This document shows, piece after piece, positions 20,536 to 33,303 of a stretch of DNA of 64,000 nucleotides (the first letter of the stretch is position 1; every line of letters begins with the position of its first letter). The notes beneath the pieces were generated by a model. The model did no database searches, had not been told where the DNA came from, and saw nothing but the letters and a program-made list of their open reading frames with translations. A program made the position numbers and the translations under genes. Source of the stretch: Lichenostomus cassidix (taxonomy: Eukaryota > Chordata > Aves > Passeriformes > Meliphagidae). The stretch is from positions 6,016,293-6,080,292 of the forward strand of contig CM039210.1 in the NCBI GenBank assembly GCA_008360975.2, given 5' to 3'.

Positions 20536-21618
20536 TGTGTTGGTTTTGCTTGGCCCAGTTTTGGTAGTGGGGAGGCCACAAAGATGGCTCCTGTGAGAAG
20601 CTTCTAGAAGCTTTCACCATGTCCAGCAGAGCCAATCTCTGATGGCTCTGAAGATGATGGACATGCTGCTGGCCAAGCCTGGGACAATTAGAGAGATTGA
20701 TTACGCCTCTGTGATAAGATATTAAAGAAGAAATCAAAACAATGTGAGCACACACTTCTTTTTAGCCAGAGAAGGGGGAGGAGGTGAGAATATGTGAGGG
20801 AAAACAACATGGAGACGCCAAGGTCAGTGGAGAAGGAGGGGGAGGAGGTGCTCCTAGTGCTGGAGCCAAGAGTCCTCTGCTGGCCGTGGTGAGGACCATG
20901 GTGAAGCAGGCTGTCCCCCTGCAGCCCATGGGGTCCACAGGGGATGCAGAGATCCACTCGCAGCCAGTGGGGAGGTGCCCACGCCAGAGTGGGTGGATGC
21001 CTGGAGGAGGCTGTGATCCAGTGGGAGTCCCAGTGGAGAGACAGGCCTTGCTCCTGAGATGGAACAGCCTGGCCTTGGAGTTCTGCACCCCGTGGATGAT
21101 GGACCCATGCCACATCACTTTTGGGAGGACTGTCTGCCTGTGGGAGGAGGCTCACATTGCAGCAGGTTCAGGTGGACTGCTGCTCGTGAGATTTGGACCC
21201 ATGCTGGAGGAGTTCACAGAGAGCTGCCTCCTGTGGGAGGGACCCCACAGCTACGCAGAGGAAAAGACTCCTCTCCCTGTGCAGTGGAAGAAGATCTCGA
21301 TGATGAACTGACCAAACCCCTATACCCTGTCCCCCTGTGCTGCTGGTGGGAAGGAGGGAGGGGGATGAGCACAGGAATGGTGTCTTAAGGGTTTATTATA
21401 CTTCTCGTTATCCTCCTCTATTTCTGTTAGTAATAAATTTCACTTTGTAACTTTAAGAGGAGTCTGTTCTGTCCTTGGAGCATCTCCCAGTCCTTATCTC
21501 AACTCATGAGCCCTGAGTGTATTAACTTTTTTTCTCTCCTCTGCCCAGCTGTGGCAGGAGAGAGCGAGTGAGTAGATGTCATAGGTGCCTAGCATTTGGC
21601 CAGGGTCAAACCATGAGA
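20536..21618 (+). mobile_element. Solo LTR, family G (copy G1)
   Basis: About 1.08 kb from TGTGTTGGTTTTGC to CAAACCATGAGA (terminal CA mutated to GA), with TSD AGTTT (20531-20535 and 21619-21623). It has a TAATAAATTTCAC polyadenylation block near 21430. The purine-rich, GGA-repeat-like middle produces long frames on both strands (one of 175 codons) that are not maintained in other G copies. Confidence 0.9.
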
Positions 21619-21623
21619 AGTTT

Positions 21624-22687
21624 TCACTAAAAATAGGTAATTGACAGAAAATATATAATGAAATTAAATAAGATTTGGGAGCTTGGAAAAATTACCTTTA
21701 TAAAAATTATTTATTACATTAAGCATTCTGTTTTATTTTATCATTAGAGTATTTTTTGTTTCAAAGGTCCAGCTTTATGTGCAGGCATGTAAAATCATAA
21801 CAAATTTTTTATGGCTTCTTCCTGTTATATTAGCTTTGAATAGCTTTCATTTCTATGTCTTTGCTATGTGTGGCTAAAGAGCTTTGCTCAATCTTTTGTG
21901 CAGTGGGACAGAAACATGCATTTATAAGGCATATGTTTAAACTGAATGTAGTGTCTACTTATACATTTAAAACCCACGTAGATAGGGATTTACATATATA
22001 CATTCAGTGAGGTTTTGCTTGGGATTTTCTTTTGTGGTTTGTTGGGGGTTTTGCAGTTGTGTAAAGAATGAAATTTGGAATTTTATGGGCTTGTAAAATC
22101 TTTAAGTGCAAGAACTGCCCATCAGCAATATTTTTAAATGGATGATCTAGCAAAAAACATCAATATGAATTGTGGAAATAATATGCAAAACATGCAGCCT
22201 ATCCAAAACTGGTTTGTGCCATTGTTATGCTTAGTATCTTTGTGTGTCATCTAACCTGAGAATATTTATTTTTATTGGTTGTGCAATAATATACACAATG
22301 CTGTCACCTCTGGGAATGTGGGACTGCAAAATTTCAATAGACTATGAGTCTTTGAAAGCTTGTCTTGCTCCACTGTTGTTATAATGGCATAATAAGTCTT
22401 AGGAGATTCACTTTTTTTCCCCACTGGGTGGTAAAGGAACTATACAGCTAACTTATTTTTCAATTATATGAATCTTACCGTTAAGTAGAATTAGAAAGAG
22501 TCAACTAGTCTGTACAATAACGAATTAATCTTAATAAATGCATTTTCTCAGCCATACTTAAGAAATGTTTTTAGCACATAAGGTTGAATTTTGCAGAAAA
22601 ATCTAGTTTCTGTATTTCCTCAGGTAATTGATTCAGTTTTTCTGCCTAAAGTTAACAACAAGAAAAAATGTCATACATTCTAGATTC
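21624..22687. other. AT-rich single-copy DNA, nothing recognised
   Basis: No repeat partner, no reading frame of note. Confidence 0.5.
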
Positions 22688-22692
22688 TTTAC

Positions 22693-23572
22693 TGTTGGAG
22701 GTTGGGGGACATTGGAATTTTTTCTCCAGCCCTGTTACTAAGCAACAAATGTCTGGGTGATTAGATCTATCAAGTCTTTTGTAAGAGACAAAAGGGTGTG
22801 CTGGGTGGGGCAAGGGGAGGAGGCAGCCAGCCGTTTGGGACTGGCACTCTTTCCGTTGGACACCAGGAGGAGAGGGACTGCTCTTGGCTTCTGGCTGCGA
22901 CCACAGGAGATCCAACTGTGCTCTGTCTTCTCCTCCTGGCTGGGTGAGCTTTGATTCAACCTCTTTCCCACTGGGAGTGCATGTTTTCCCGGCTACATTT
23001 CTCGCAGCAGCTGCCGGGGAGTCCGGCTGTCCCTGCCGCCTGCCCCGTTTTCGCTGCACGAAACTGCGGCATCTGCCGTGACTGCAGAATCCTTGCTACC
23101 TCGCTGGCTAGCCGGGGAGAGCCAGCCCCAGCCCCCCTGCCGCTCCGCTCACCGCTCCGCGCTGCCTGCCTGCGTGCTTCTCAGCCCTCCGCCATTACCA
23201 GCTGTGTGAGGCTGACCTGACCCTGCGCCACAGCATCACCTGCAGCCGCTCGGCAGTCATCGCACCTGCCCTGCCCGACCGGGAGCTCAACAGCGCCCCT
23301 GCTGCTGGCGACCATGATTACACCACACGGGAAAGTGCTCGGCAGCTCAAAAAGTCATCTGCTATTGGTTTCTGGTTCTATTTGTGGTTGCTATTATTGT
23401 TATTGCTTGTTTATAGGTACTAGTAAAGAACTGTTATTCCTTTTCCCATACCTCTGCCTGAAAGCCCTTGATTTCAAAATTAAAATAATTCGGAGAGAGG
23501 GGAAATCACATTCTCTGTTCTAAGGGAGGGTTCAACCTCTCTTAGCAGACACCTGTCTTTCAAAACAAGGCA
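22693..23572 (+). mobile_element. Solo LTR, family A (copy A2)
   Basis: TGTTGGAGGTTG...AACAAGGCA with a perfect TSD TTTAC (22688-22692 and 23573-23577). It aligns throughout with the LTRs of the 12516-19586 provirus but is clearly more diverged. Confidence 0.93.
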
Positions 23573-23577
23573 TTTAC

Positions 23578-24702
23578 ATAAGATTCACTTAACTATAATT
23601 GAGAGTTATTGATTTCTGTCTCTGATAGGTGCTGAGAAAGCATTAAGGTGCCTAACATCAGCATGGAAAAATACTTTTTTGTTTGCTTTCATGAAAATTT
23701 GTAATCATGTACAGACACTCCCTAGGTACCTGCTTGTTGTGTGAAGCCAACGGTCATATTTTTACAGTGGACTTTGATATGCCTATACACAAATTTAAAA
23801 CTCTATTCTTGTTGCTTGAGCCACTTGAGTGGATCCTCAAAGCTCCTTGGAAACCTTTTGAAGCCACCATGATCTGCTGAGATCAGATTGAAAGATAGGG
23901 GCTAAAAGGCCAATTCTGCTAACTCTTACAGTGGTAACTTTATTACTAACCTAGATAGTTCCACTGAAAGCAGTGGAACCATTCATGTGGACAAAATTGC
24001 TTAAATGTGTATCTGCAAAATGGAGTCCTAAATTTTGAATGACAGTGATGTTTCTGTATATTTTAACTTAAAAAACATTGGTTTAATAGAGTTCTTTTAT
24101 CCAAGTAATTTAATTTTCTGCAACAACATTAAATTAAGGTTAAAGGACAATAAACCAATACACTCATTAAGCCTTTATCCTTGATATGTGGCATAATAAA
24201 GATACTGAAACTATCAGAGTATAAGACCATTTTTTTTACTTGGTTTCACTTGAGAGATTATTTTTTATTCTGTTTCCTGTGTGATTTTTGTACTATTGGT
24301 GGCTAGTTTTGGTCTGAAGAAGCCTTTTGAGATTATTGCTTAATGTTTTGATCTTATGATAGTTATGCTTGTATCCAGTGTTTTGCCAAATAATATTATA
24401 TGCTTGTTAATAAAAGTAAAAAAGCTACTTAAATCTTGCCAGGTTGGTGGTAGTTGTTCCATTCTATTCCCCCTTCTTCCTGTCCCCACCGTGGTACTAT
24501 ATTATGTGAACTAGTCCTTTATGTTCTTAAACAAACACAGTGTGACTGGAACAAAAATGGTTTTATAATAAATCTTTATTCCCATCTTAGTGAGTTGAGA
24601 TGTTGGCATAGCCCAAAGGAGTGCTTTATGACATATGATGATGAAACGGCTGTGCCAAATGTGTGGCCATAATTGCCTATCAGTTAACGAACATGTGTTC
24701 TC
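23578..24702. other. AT-rich single-copy DNA, nothing recognised
   Basis: No repeat or gene was recognised. It leads into a 5'-truncated CR1 at about 24703. Confidence 0.5.
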
Positions 24703-25600
24703 TTGGGGGGACAGGAAGAAAGTACGGGCAATTCCAAAATGTCAGAAGTCAAGCAGATGAGGCAGAAAGCTGGCTTGGCTGAGCAGGGATCTTCCTCTAA
24801 AGCTAAGGCAAAAAAGGAAGGTGCGTGCCCAGTGGAAGCAAGGTCCGGTGACATGGGAAGAATACAGAGATGCTGCTCGCCAGTATAAGGAGAAAATTCA
24901 TGCAGCCAAAGCTCAATTGGAGTTGAAGCTGGCCAGAACTGTTGGGGACAATAAAAAGAGTTTTTTTCAAATACATTAATAGCAAAAGGCAGTCTAGAAA
25001 TAACATTGGCCCATTACAGGATGAGGATGGTCACCTTGCAAACGGGGACATGGACAAGGCACAGGTGTTTAACTCTTTCTTTGCTTCCATTTTCAACACT
25101 GATGGCGGGCTAAGGGGGTCCCAGAGCGCTGAGCTAGAGGACCATGGCTGTGAGTATGATCAACACCCAGTTGACCCTGAAATTGTGTGGGATCTGCTGC
25201 TCCAACTTGATCCCTATAAGTCCATGGGGCATGATGGGATTCATCTGAGAATCCTCAAAGAGCTGGATGATGTCATTGCAAGGCCTCTCTCAATGATTCT
25301 TGAGCAGTTTTGGGAATCCAGAGAGGTCCCAGTCAACTGGAAGCTGCCTAACATTGTCCAAATTTCCAAGAAGGGCAAGAAGCACCACCCCGGAAACTTC
25401 AGGCCTGTCAGTCTCCCTTCAGTGCCTGGTAAAATTATGGAAAAAATTATTCTGGGAGGTATTGAAAAACACTGGAAGGACAACACAGTCATTGATCACA
25501 GCCAGCATGGCTTCATGAGGGAAAAGTCCTGCTTGACAAACTTAATTTCCTTTTATGACAAGGTAACCCACCTAGGTGATCAAGGGAAGCCAGTTGATGT
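24703..25600 (+). mobile_element. CR1 LINE fragment, part 1 (RT N-terminal region)
   Basis: Plus-strand CR1, 5' truncated. The 224-codon frame 24942-25613 shows typical CR1 ORF2 blocks: a Phe-Phe-Ala-Ser-Ile-Phe stretch, Ser-Met-Gly-His-Asp-Gly-Ile-His (template-binding region) and Asn-Phe-Arg-Pro-Val-Ser-Leu followed by Pro-Gly-Lys. The frame is cut at 25600 by a solo LTR and resumes at 26293. CR1 is the dominant bird LINE; its product would be a non-LTR reverse transcriptase with endonuclease, here dead. Confidence 0.9.
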
Positions 25601-26287
25601 TGTCACAGGATGAGTGGAAGCTTCAGACAAGCTCTGCCTTAGCCTCAGATTTTGACAACAGTTTGAATTTAAGAAATCACTCTGGCCTGCAAGTTCTAAG
25701 GATGGCAGATCAGGTCTATTTATAAAATGAATTATTTATTAAACAGACAGGACATTACAGATGAAAGATTTTTATCAGTTACTTACTACACAGTATAAAA
25801 CTAAAAAGAACTACTTGTAGATTACAGCATAACATAAAACAATGCACAATATCAAGGTACCTATATTAAAGCTAGCAAAAGAAATAGTATTGATTATGAG
25901 TCAAATGTAACTTACCACTGAAATGACAAAAATGTACACAGATTCTTTCACTTAACCTCTGGGGCACTAACTGCGAAGCAGGCATCCCTACTCACGGGAG
26001 AAACTCCACACATTTCCATGGAAATGTATAGAGGATTTTTGCTTTGTGAAAGTTTGGTATGGCTTTTATAGTTTGTGAAGTGAGGTGTTTATCAGTCAGA
26101 AATCCAGCTTATCTTTCCAGATCTCAAGTAATCAGTAAGATGTTTATCGGCAGTTGGGAGATGCCACACTGTTGTTAACCCCATGGTGCCAAAATAACTC
26201 ACTACAAGACAGCTTGTCTTGTTTGAGTTATCTGACTGGTTAAAAAGAACAGATAAGCTCTTGTGGGGAGTGAGATGCCCTGCTACA
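25601..26287 (-). mobile_element. Solo LTR, family C (copy C1), inside CR1
   Basis: TGTCACAGGATGAG...CCCTGCTACA, 687 bp, with TSD GATGT (25596-25600) versus GATAT (26288-26292), one mismatch. CR1 homology resumes exactly after the TSD. A minus-strand AATAAA (complement of TTTATTAAAC near 25735) sets orientation; it resembles 60284-61000. Confidence 0.82.
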
Positions 26288-26292
26288 GATAT

Positions 26293-27011
26293 AATCTTTT
26301 TGGATTTCAGTAAAGCTTTTGATATTGTCTCTCACAGGATCCTTCTGGACAAAATGTCCAGCATTCAGCTGGTTAAACACATCATGCGATGGGGGAGCAA
26401 CTGGCTTACAGATTGGGCACAAAGAGTTATATTGAATGGAGTTACATCAGACTGGCGACCTGTCACTAGTGGGGTTCTGCTGGGCTCCATCCTAGGCCCA
26501 GTTCTCTTCAACATCTTCATTAACATCTTGGACTCAGGACTTGAAAGCATGCTAAGTAAGTTTGCCGACAACACTAATTTGGGAAGAGCTGTTGACTCTC
26601 CTGAAGGCAGAGAGGCCCTGCAGAGAGACCTAGACTAATTAGAGAGATGGGCAATCACCAACCTTATGAAGTTTAACAAGGGCAATGCTGGATTCTGCAC
26701 CTGGGACAGGGCAACCGTGGATGGACAGACAGACTGGGGAATGAGCATCTGGAGAGCAGCCCTGTGGAAAGAAACCTGGTGGTCCTGGTCAATGACAAGC
26801 TGAATATGAGTCAGCAGTATGCTTTGGCAGCCAGGAGGGCCAACCATGTCCTAGAGTGCATCAAGCATAGCATCGCCAGCCAGTTGAAGGAGATGATTAT
26901 CCCTCTCTGCTCTGTGCTGGTGCAGTCTCATCTTGAGTACTTTGTGCAGTTTTGGGCACTACAATATTAAAAAGATATAAAGTTATTAGAGAGTATCCAA
27001 AGGAGGACAAC
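26293..27011 (+). mobile_element. CR1 LINE fragment, part 2 (RT catalytic and C-terminal region)
   Basis: Continues the RT after LTR C1: Phe-Leu-Asp-Phe-Ser-Lys-Ala-Phe-Asp near 26300, Gly-Pro-Val-Leu-Phe-Asn near 26493, and the catalytic block near 26560 reading Phe-Ala-Asp-Asn (normally Asp-Asp). The frame ends at 26636 and CR1 homology continues noncoding until LTR G2 at 27012. Confidence 0.88.
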
Positions 27012-28879
27012 TGTGTCGGTTTTGCATGGCCTGGTTCTTGGTAGTGGGGCGGGGGCCACAAAGGTGGCTTCTGTGAGAAGCTGCCTAGAAGCTTCCACCA
27101 TGTCCAGCTGTCATGGTCCACTCATAAGCGGATGTGTGATGGTTCATGCCAGCTATGATCTCGGACTGCAAAAAGAAAAGTAAAGCAAAATAATTCAACA
27201 AGTCAAGGGAGTTAAATTTCAATCCAAACAGGAACTTTATTAATTGTGCCCATAAAGTGGCTTGGGATAGAAAGAGAGAGAGAGAGAGAGAGAATAAAGG
27301 AAAAGATAGGGAGAAAACGGAAGGGGTTTATAGCTACCACCATGGGTCCACAGATGTCCGGCGTCTCTGGGATCCCGGTCCAGAAGGCGTTCCTCTGCCT
27401 CTGTCTTCAATCGATGTGATCTCACGGGGGGGAAGATCTTCGGAATTCAGTTATTCCAGAGCTGTCTTTTATGCTAGTCAATACACCTGGTCCCTCCTCA
27501 CGACCCACCTTTGCTCCCCCTTAATTTTGTGGAGATATGCCAAACTCCACCCAGCAGGCCACACATGCCAAGAGAGGAGTGTCTGAGGAGCGGTCGGCTT
27601 TGGAGGCAGGTCCCCTCCTCTTGCGCATGCGCTCCTCCTAGCGGTGGTGGTCGACTTGGGCTCTTTGAGATTTTGTGCATGCTTTGTTGGGGTATGGGTC
27701 TGTGGTAAGTCCCATCATTTTTGCTTCATGGATCATTCACAATAGTAGGGCTTGGAGACAGGTGCAAAGCCTTCATTCCATACCAGCTTTGGCAGGTACA
27801 AAGCATTCTTCGTGTAAATCCTGCACCTGTAGTTTCTGATGAGAAATGTTGAGACAGAACTCAATTCTTTGACGAACCCTTACACCAGCAGAGCCAATCC
27901 CTGATGGCTCTGAAGATGGGTGTGCTGCTGGCCAAGGCTGGGCCAATTAAAGATGGTGGTAATGCCTCTGTGATAACATATTTAAGAAGAAATCAAAACA
28001 AAGTTTGTGGGGGCAGTTGTAATTTCCCAGCCAGAGAAGAGCGGAGTGAGAACATGTGAAAAAAACAACATGCAGACACCAAGGTCAGTGGAGAAGGAGG
28101 GGGAAGAGGAGCTCCAGGCACCGGAGCTGAGATTCCTCTGCAGTCTATGGTGAGGACCATGGTGAAGCAGGTTGTCCCCCTGCAGCCCATGGAGGACCAT
28201 GGGGGATGCAGTGATCCGCTGGCAACCCATGGGGGAGGAGCCCACACTGGAATGGGTGGATGCCTGGGAGGAGGCTGTGATCCAGTGGGAGACCCATGGG
28301 GAGAGGGGCCCTGCTCCCATGCTGGAGCAACCTGTCCTTGATGGACTGTACCCTGTGGAAGAGTGACCCATGCTAGAGCAGTTTGAGGGGTACTGCTCTT
28401 CGTGGGATGGACTCACGTTGCAACAGTTTTGGGAGGACTGTTGCTCATAAGATGGAGCCATGTTGGAGAAGTTTGTGGAGAACTGTCTCCCATGGGAGGG
28501 ATCCCATGATGCATCAGGAGAACAACTCCTCTTCCTGAGCAGCAAGAGAAAACATAAGTGATAAACTGAGCAAAATCCCCATTTCCTGTCTCCCTGCACT
28601 GTGGGTGGGAAGGAGGGAGGGGTTGGGGGGGGAAGGTGTTTTTAAGGGCTTATTTTACTTCTCATTTTCCTGCTCTCGTCTTGTTAGTAATAAATTCACT
28701 TTATATCTCTAAGCTGAGTCTGCTTTGCCCTTGATGGTAATTGATGAGTGTTTTTTCCTGGTCCTTATCTCAACTCCTGAACCCTTTGTTATATTTTCTC
28801 TCCCCTGTCCAGTTGCAGAGGAGGGTGAGTGAGTGGCTTTCATGGGTTCCTGGCATCTGGCCAGTGTCAAACCACAACA
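27012..28879 (+). mobile_element. Solo LTR, family G (copy G2), in CR1 and carrying nested LTR H
   Basis: TGTGTCGGTTTTGC...AACCACAACA with TSD ACAAC (27007-27011) versus GCAAC (28880-28884). Removing the nested 27109-27884 insertion and its duplicated CCAGC leaves about 1.09 kb, the usual family G length. A TAATAAATTCAC polyadenylation block is near 28688. Confidence 0.88.
27109..27884 (-). mobile_element. Solo LTR H nested in G2
   Basis: TGTCATGGTCC...CCCTTACA, 776 bp, with a perfect 5-bp TSD CCAGC (27104-27108 and 27885-27889). AATAAA on the minus strand is the complement of 27236-27245. It contains a (GA)n tract at 27273-27292, which in LTR orientation is a CT run upstream of the polyadenylation signal. 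Confidence 0.9.
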
Positions 28880-28884
28880 GCAAC

Positions 28885-29040
28885 AATAGTGAAGGGCCTT
28901 CATGTCTGGTGACAGCCTCAAGGGGTAACCTTGAGAGGCATCTCAAGGGGAGATCACTGTCACGCAGACAGCTGCTATAGAGGAAGAGCTCAACTGGCTT
29001 TGATGGCTGCACATATTGATAGCAACTGAAAAACAGTAAA
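28885..29040 (+). mobile_element. CR1 remnant, part 3, and junction
   Basis: AATAGTGAAGGGCC directly after the G2 TSD continues the CR1 sequence interrupted at 27011. Similarity fades after about 28990, and the boundary with the provirus Q gag remnant is unresolved. Confidence 0.5.
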
Positions 29041-29792
29041 GAAAAAGGAATAATATCCAAGATGTTGGAAATGTGTTTGGAAGCAGCATGTCAGTATAAG
29101 AAATATAAAGAAAAGGAAACAAGAATGTTACAAGATGGGATTGAACAAAGAAAATTACCAGAAATGCTGTTATCTCTGCTAATGGAACAATTGCTGAAGT
29201 AACTAGAGGAGGAAAAGGAAGAGTGAAAAAGAGTAAAGGACACACTAGAACTCATGATAACTCAGGCTCCCAATCCCCCGACCCTGTAATGATCCATAAG
29301 TTAATTGTGTCCCTGGAAAATTGGGATGGAGATATATGGGGGGACTCTGAGCAGGAATTTAGTGCTGAGAGTAGTGAAAAGAGTGAGTTAGATGAATCGA
29401 AGTTTAAGGTGTCCCCTATTATTAAAACTGAAGTGTTCATAGGGCCTCAGGGGGGTAATCAAAGGAATACCACAAGAACCATTCCATGGGACCCCCTTCA
29501 ACTGGCTCATTTGCAAGAAAAATATGGGTCAAAGCCTGGTGAGAGCAACACTAAATATCTGTAGAACATCTCCTTAATATGGGGGAATTGTATTATATTA
29601 AATCAAGATGAAGCAGGTGGCTTTTGGGGACCAGGAGTATTTTTAAAAGGGGGACCAGACCCTAACAATGAACAGCATTCTGTCATGTGTCAAATAGCTT
29701 ATTGGGCAGGGGGAATAGACCCTTCAGAGCAGGGAAAACCCACTGCTATCCCTATGCAATCATTAAGCAAACTGTCTACTGCTGTTACAAAA
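29041..29792 (+). pseudogene. Provirus Q: gag remnant (matrix-to-capsid), class-I-like
   Basis: Plus-strand translation over several frames gives a charged Lys/Glu-rich stretch, then 29223-29564 with an acidic linker followed by a Pro-Trp-Asp-Pro-Leu capsid-entry motif (about 29488) and Leu-Gln-Glu-Lys-Tyr-Gly, then a stop at 29562 followed by a continuing capsid-like stretch (Trp-Gly-Pro-Gly-Val-Phe near 29620 and Tyr-Trp-Ala-Gly-Gly-Ile-Asp-Pro near 29705). Interrupted by LTR G3 at 29793 and resumed at 38131. Confidence 0.65.
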
Positions 29793-29822
29793 TGTCGAGG
29801 TTTTACCCTGGTTAAATGCTAG

Positions 29823-30723
29823 TGTCGGGGGTTGAGAATTTCTTCCCATTCCTGTTACTAAGCAACAAATAGTTAGATGTTTAGAGCAATCAAGTCTTTT
29901 GTAAAAGACAAAAGGTGTGCTTGGGCAGGGCAGGGTAAGGGAAGAGCCGGCCCTTTGGAACGGGTCTCTCGTGGTTCCGACGCTGAGAGGAGAGGCTGCT
30001 CTTTGCTTTTCGGCTGCAACCAGAGGAAATCCAACTGTGCCCTGTTTTTTTTCTCTTCTCCTGGCTGGGTGAGCTTTGATTCAACCTTTCTCCCCACGGG
30101 GAAGGGCACGTTTTCCCCGGGCTGCGTTTTCTCGTGGCTGCTGCCGGGAGAGTCCCGCGGCCTCTGCTGCCTGCCCCCCACCCTCTGCCGCACGAGACCG
30201 CGGCGTCTGCTGTGACTGCAGAAATACTTGCTGCCTCGCTGGCTGGCCGGGGAGAGAGCCAGCGCCTGTCCCTGCTGCCCTGCTTTCTCGCTGCTCCGAG
30301 CTGTTTCGCTGCCCTGCGTGCTTCTCTGCCTGTCCGCCATTACAGCTGCCTGAGGCTGACCTGACCCTGCGCCACAGCGCCACCTGCAGCCGCTCGGGAG
30401 TCATCGCACCTGCCCTGCCCAGCCGGGAGCTCAACAGCGCCCCTGCTGCCTGCAACTGTGATTACACCACACAGGAAAAGGCTCGGCAGCTCACAAGTCA
30501 TCTGCTATTGGTTTTCTGGTTCTAGTTGTGGTTGCTATTATTGTTATTGTTTGTTTATAGATACTAGTAAAGAACTGATATTCTTTTTTTTCCCATACCT
30601 TTGCCTGAAAGCCCTTGATTTACAAAATTAAATAATTCGGAGGGAGGGGAAAAAAATCACATTCTCTGTTCTAAGGGAGGGTTCAACCTCTCTTGGCAGA
30701 CACCTGTCTTTCAAACCAAGACA
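29823..30723 (+). mobile_element. Solo LTR, family A (copy A3), nested in G3
   Basis: TGTCGGGGGTTGAG...CCAAGACA, 901 bp, perfect TSD GCTAG (29818-29822 and 30724-30728). It shows closer similarity to the provirus LTRs than A1 or A2. Confidence 0.94.
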
Positions 30724-31171
30724 GCTAGGTACTTATGACATCTGCTCTCTCCGCTCTCCCTTGATGCAGCTGTGCAAAAAAGAGGAAAAAAACTAACACA
30801 CACATACCGGACTTATGAGTTGAGATAAAGCGCTGGTGGGATGACACACTGAAAAAGGGTGAAAACAGGCTGAAAACTTAAAGTTGCAAAGTGATTTATT
30901 AACCTAACAGAGTCAGAGGATAAATGAGAAGTAAAAAAAGTTCTTAAGACACCATTCCTTTACTCACCCCCCTCCCTTTTAAGACACTGATTTTCTGCTC
31001 ACACCCCTCCCTCCTTCTAGCCAACAGCAGGGGGTGGGGGCAGGGTAAGGTTTTTTTTTTTGGTCAGTCCATCAGGGAGAGGGGTCTTCTACTTAGCCAT
31101 GGGGTCCCTCCCATGAGAGACAGTCTTCGGTGATTTTCTTTGGCATGGGACCAAATCTAACGAGCGGCAGC

Positions 31172-31581
31172 TGATTCGCCCCAATCGAGCTCAGAGACAC
31201 TTCAGAGACCAAGTCAGAGAAGTGGATATTTGCTTTATTCGGTGCACCGGATGTGTGGGGAATTGTTTCCACCAAACACACAAACCTCAGTATCCCCAAA
31301 GACACAGTGTTATAGGTAAAATTCATGAATATTCATTACATTCCCCAGGATAGGAGTGGTTATACAAATTACTTCTCATAAGTCATTAATATTACTAGCG
31401 ATTTCTTGTGCTCAATGGCAAAAGGATTCCTTTTGCCCCCTTTTATCTTGATAAGATTAAGGGAATCCACAAGGCCAGAACTGATGGGCGCTGTGCTGGT
31501 GGAAGGGCCAAAAGCTCAAAGAAACAAGAATGGTTGAAGTGCAAATAGATTTAGGTTTTCTATTTGACTACTCCTTTCTCA
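31172..31581 (-). repeat. 3' LTR of provirus B2
   Basis: TGATTCGCCCC...CTTTCTCA, followed on the right by the polypurine tract (31582-31600 on the minus strand). U3 sequence (31370-31581) is unlike that of B1 although R-U5 is similar. Confidence 0.9.
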
Positions 31582-32422
31582 CAGCCCCCCCTTTTCTTTT
31601 TGTAATTTTGTAATTCTTTACAAATCTTGTATGTCATAAAAGTAAGTACTTTTTTCTATTTCATATCTAAATTTGTATTTTTGCCATTGAATATAAGCAT
31701 CGCAATTTCAAGTACATAATATCATACAACAACTACTATTGCAGACAGTAAATAACAATGCAATAACACAAATAACTATTACATACATTTGTTTAAGTTA
31801 GGATTAACATAATTGCAACAGCTTGTATTTATAACTGTACATACTCTTTCTCTTTTGGCATACAGCAAATCTATAGTTAATTGTGAGATGTTCTTAATCT
31901 TGATTTGCTGTGCTTTTATGGCATCTGCAGTGGCATTCATTATGGTCTCTACAGTGGTAAAAAGATTCTTCTTTAGTTTACTTACTTCGGGCCAGGGTAT
32001 AAACTACCTGGCAAAACTGTGAAAATTGGTGGGTTTATATAAGCTTTGTTAGTTGAGGAAAAGAAGAAAGACAGAATCTATAGAAATTCTAAGAGGATTG
32101 TTAATTCTTTTGGCTTTCTTGGGCCTTCCATCCCCCAGCAGGTTTCTCTGGAGTCAGGGATGGGGAGAATGGAGCACTGCCTCTGCTGTGTCCATGACTG
32201 GACTTCACTGTAGGGCTGGGATGCTCTGGGGTTGGGGTGAGGGGCAGTTCACTGTCTCACCAGGGTAAGGCCTGACCTGTCTCTTCCCCACACACACCAC
32301 ACACAGGCATTTTGAAGTGTCTCAGAGACATTAATTTTTAAAGTTTTGCCAGCTCACATCATGGCTCCAGTGATCAGGACCGCTGATAGCTTTTCTTGCT
32401 TGTAAAATGGGGTACTTTTTTC
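31582..32422 (-). pseudogene. Env tail remnant and 3' internal sequence of B2
   Basis: Homologous to 6128-7080 of B1. The hydrophobic anchor region (complement of about 31700-31790) is preserved in part with a different frameshift, so neither copy is functional. Confidence 0.5.
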
Positions 32423-32427
32423 TTCAC

Positions 32428-33298
32428 TGTGATAAATACATACTAATATAGTGTTGGCTTTTCATAGATATTCATTGTGTGTATGGTTTTATTCTTTTTA
32501 CAGAAGTAGTCTTGTCATAGAGGTATATAACCAATGTTTTAATTTCTGTTATGAACTAGATTTCGATATATGTGGCTAGCACAGGTTTTTCCCATGAGAA
32601 ATTTTCTTGTGTTTTATAAATAAAGATAAAGTTTGGATGTTGTTGGAACAGTGTCCCAGAACTTGGGCAGTGCAGGCCTGGCCAATCAGGCCTGGGGGAA
32701 GGCTTCTGACTGACCAATCTGGGTGACTTTTGAGAATTCTATATATGTGATGAAATCAAAACAATAAAGGTCATTCCTTCTTGCCACTGAGAACTGGTGC
32801 ATTCATTACTCTGCTAGCTGCTCAACAGCGACAGATATAGTAGTAAAAAACTAATAAAAGTAGTTTAAAAGACTTTCCTTTACTAACCACACTACCTGCT
32901 TGACTGGATAACACCCAAAAAGAAGACCTGCCACAGATACCTGACTATCAGCCTATAACCAGATGCAAGGACTATGGACCCAAGCCCAAAGTGGGAGACG
33001 ATAACCACGACTGGAAAAAACCACAGCCAAAAAAGCGCATGCTCTAAAAAGGCGGGACCAAGGAGGAGCCATGCAAAATAGTTTTGAGAAAAGTTTGAAT
33101 ATGCATGAATGCTTATGAATAGGCATGAGGCTGACGCAATACAAAGAGTATTTAAGACGACTCCCTCAATGGCAGGTGTGCTTCTTGGCTCAGGGCCAAG
33201 CACCCAGCGCTGTTTCTTTGCTTTATTGTTTGGTGTCCCCTATTGTCTTTTATTAAACTTTTTAAATTTCAACAGGAGAGTGAAGCGTGTTTTTCACA
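32428..33298 (+). mobile_element. Solo LTR O nested in B2
   Basis: TGTGATAAATACA...TTTTTCACA with a perfect 5-bp TSD TTCAC (32423-32427 and 33299-33303). B1 lacks it at the homologous position. A TATTTAAG promoter-like box near 33149 precedes an ATTAAA near 33252, giving plus orientation. It contains nested LTR D. Confidence 0.88.
32571..32833 (+). mobile_element. Solo LTR, family D, nested in LTR O
   Basis: TGTGGCTAGCACAGG...AACAGCGACA, 263 bp, perfect 6-bp TSD GATATA (32565-32570 and 32834-32839). TATATATG near 32742 and AATAAA near 32763 are in normal order. Confidence 0.95.
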
Positions 33299-33303
33299 TT
33301 CAC

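Noticed and set aside
20784..21311. Gly-rich 175-codon open frame inside LTR G1
   Set aside because: Lies in purine-rich LTR sequence; frames in the other G copies differ and are broken. Treated as chance.
27273..27292. (GA)n tract as an independent regulatory element
   Set aside because: Simple microsatellite within LTR H; no further support.
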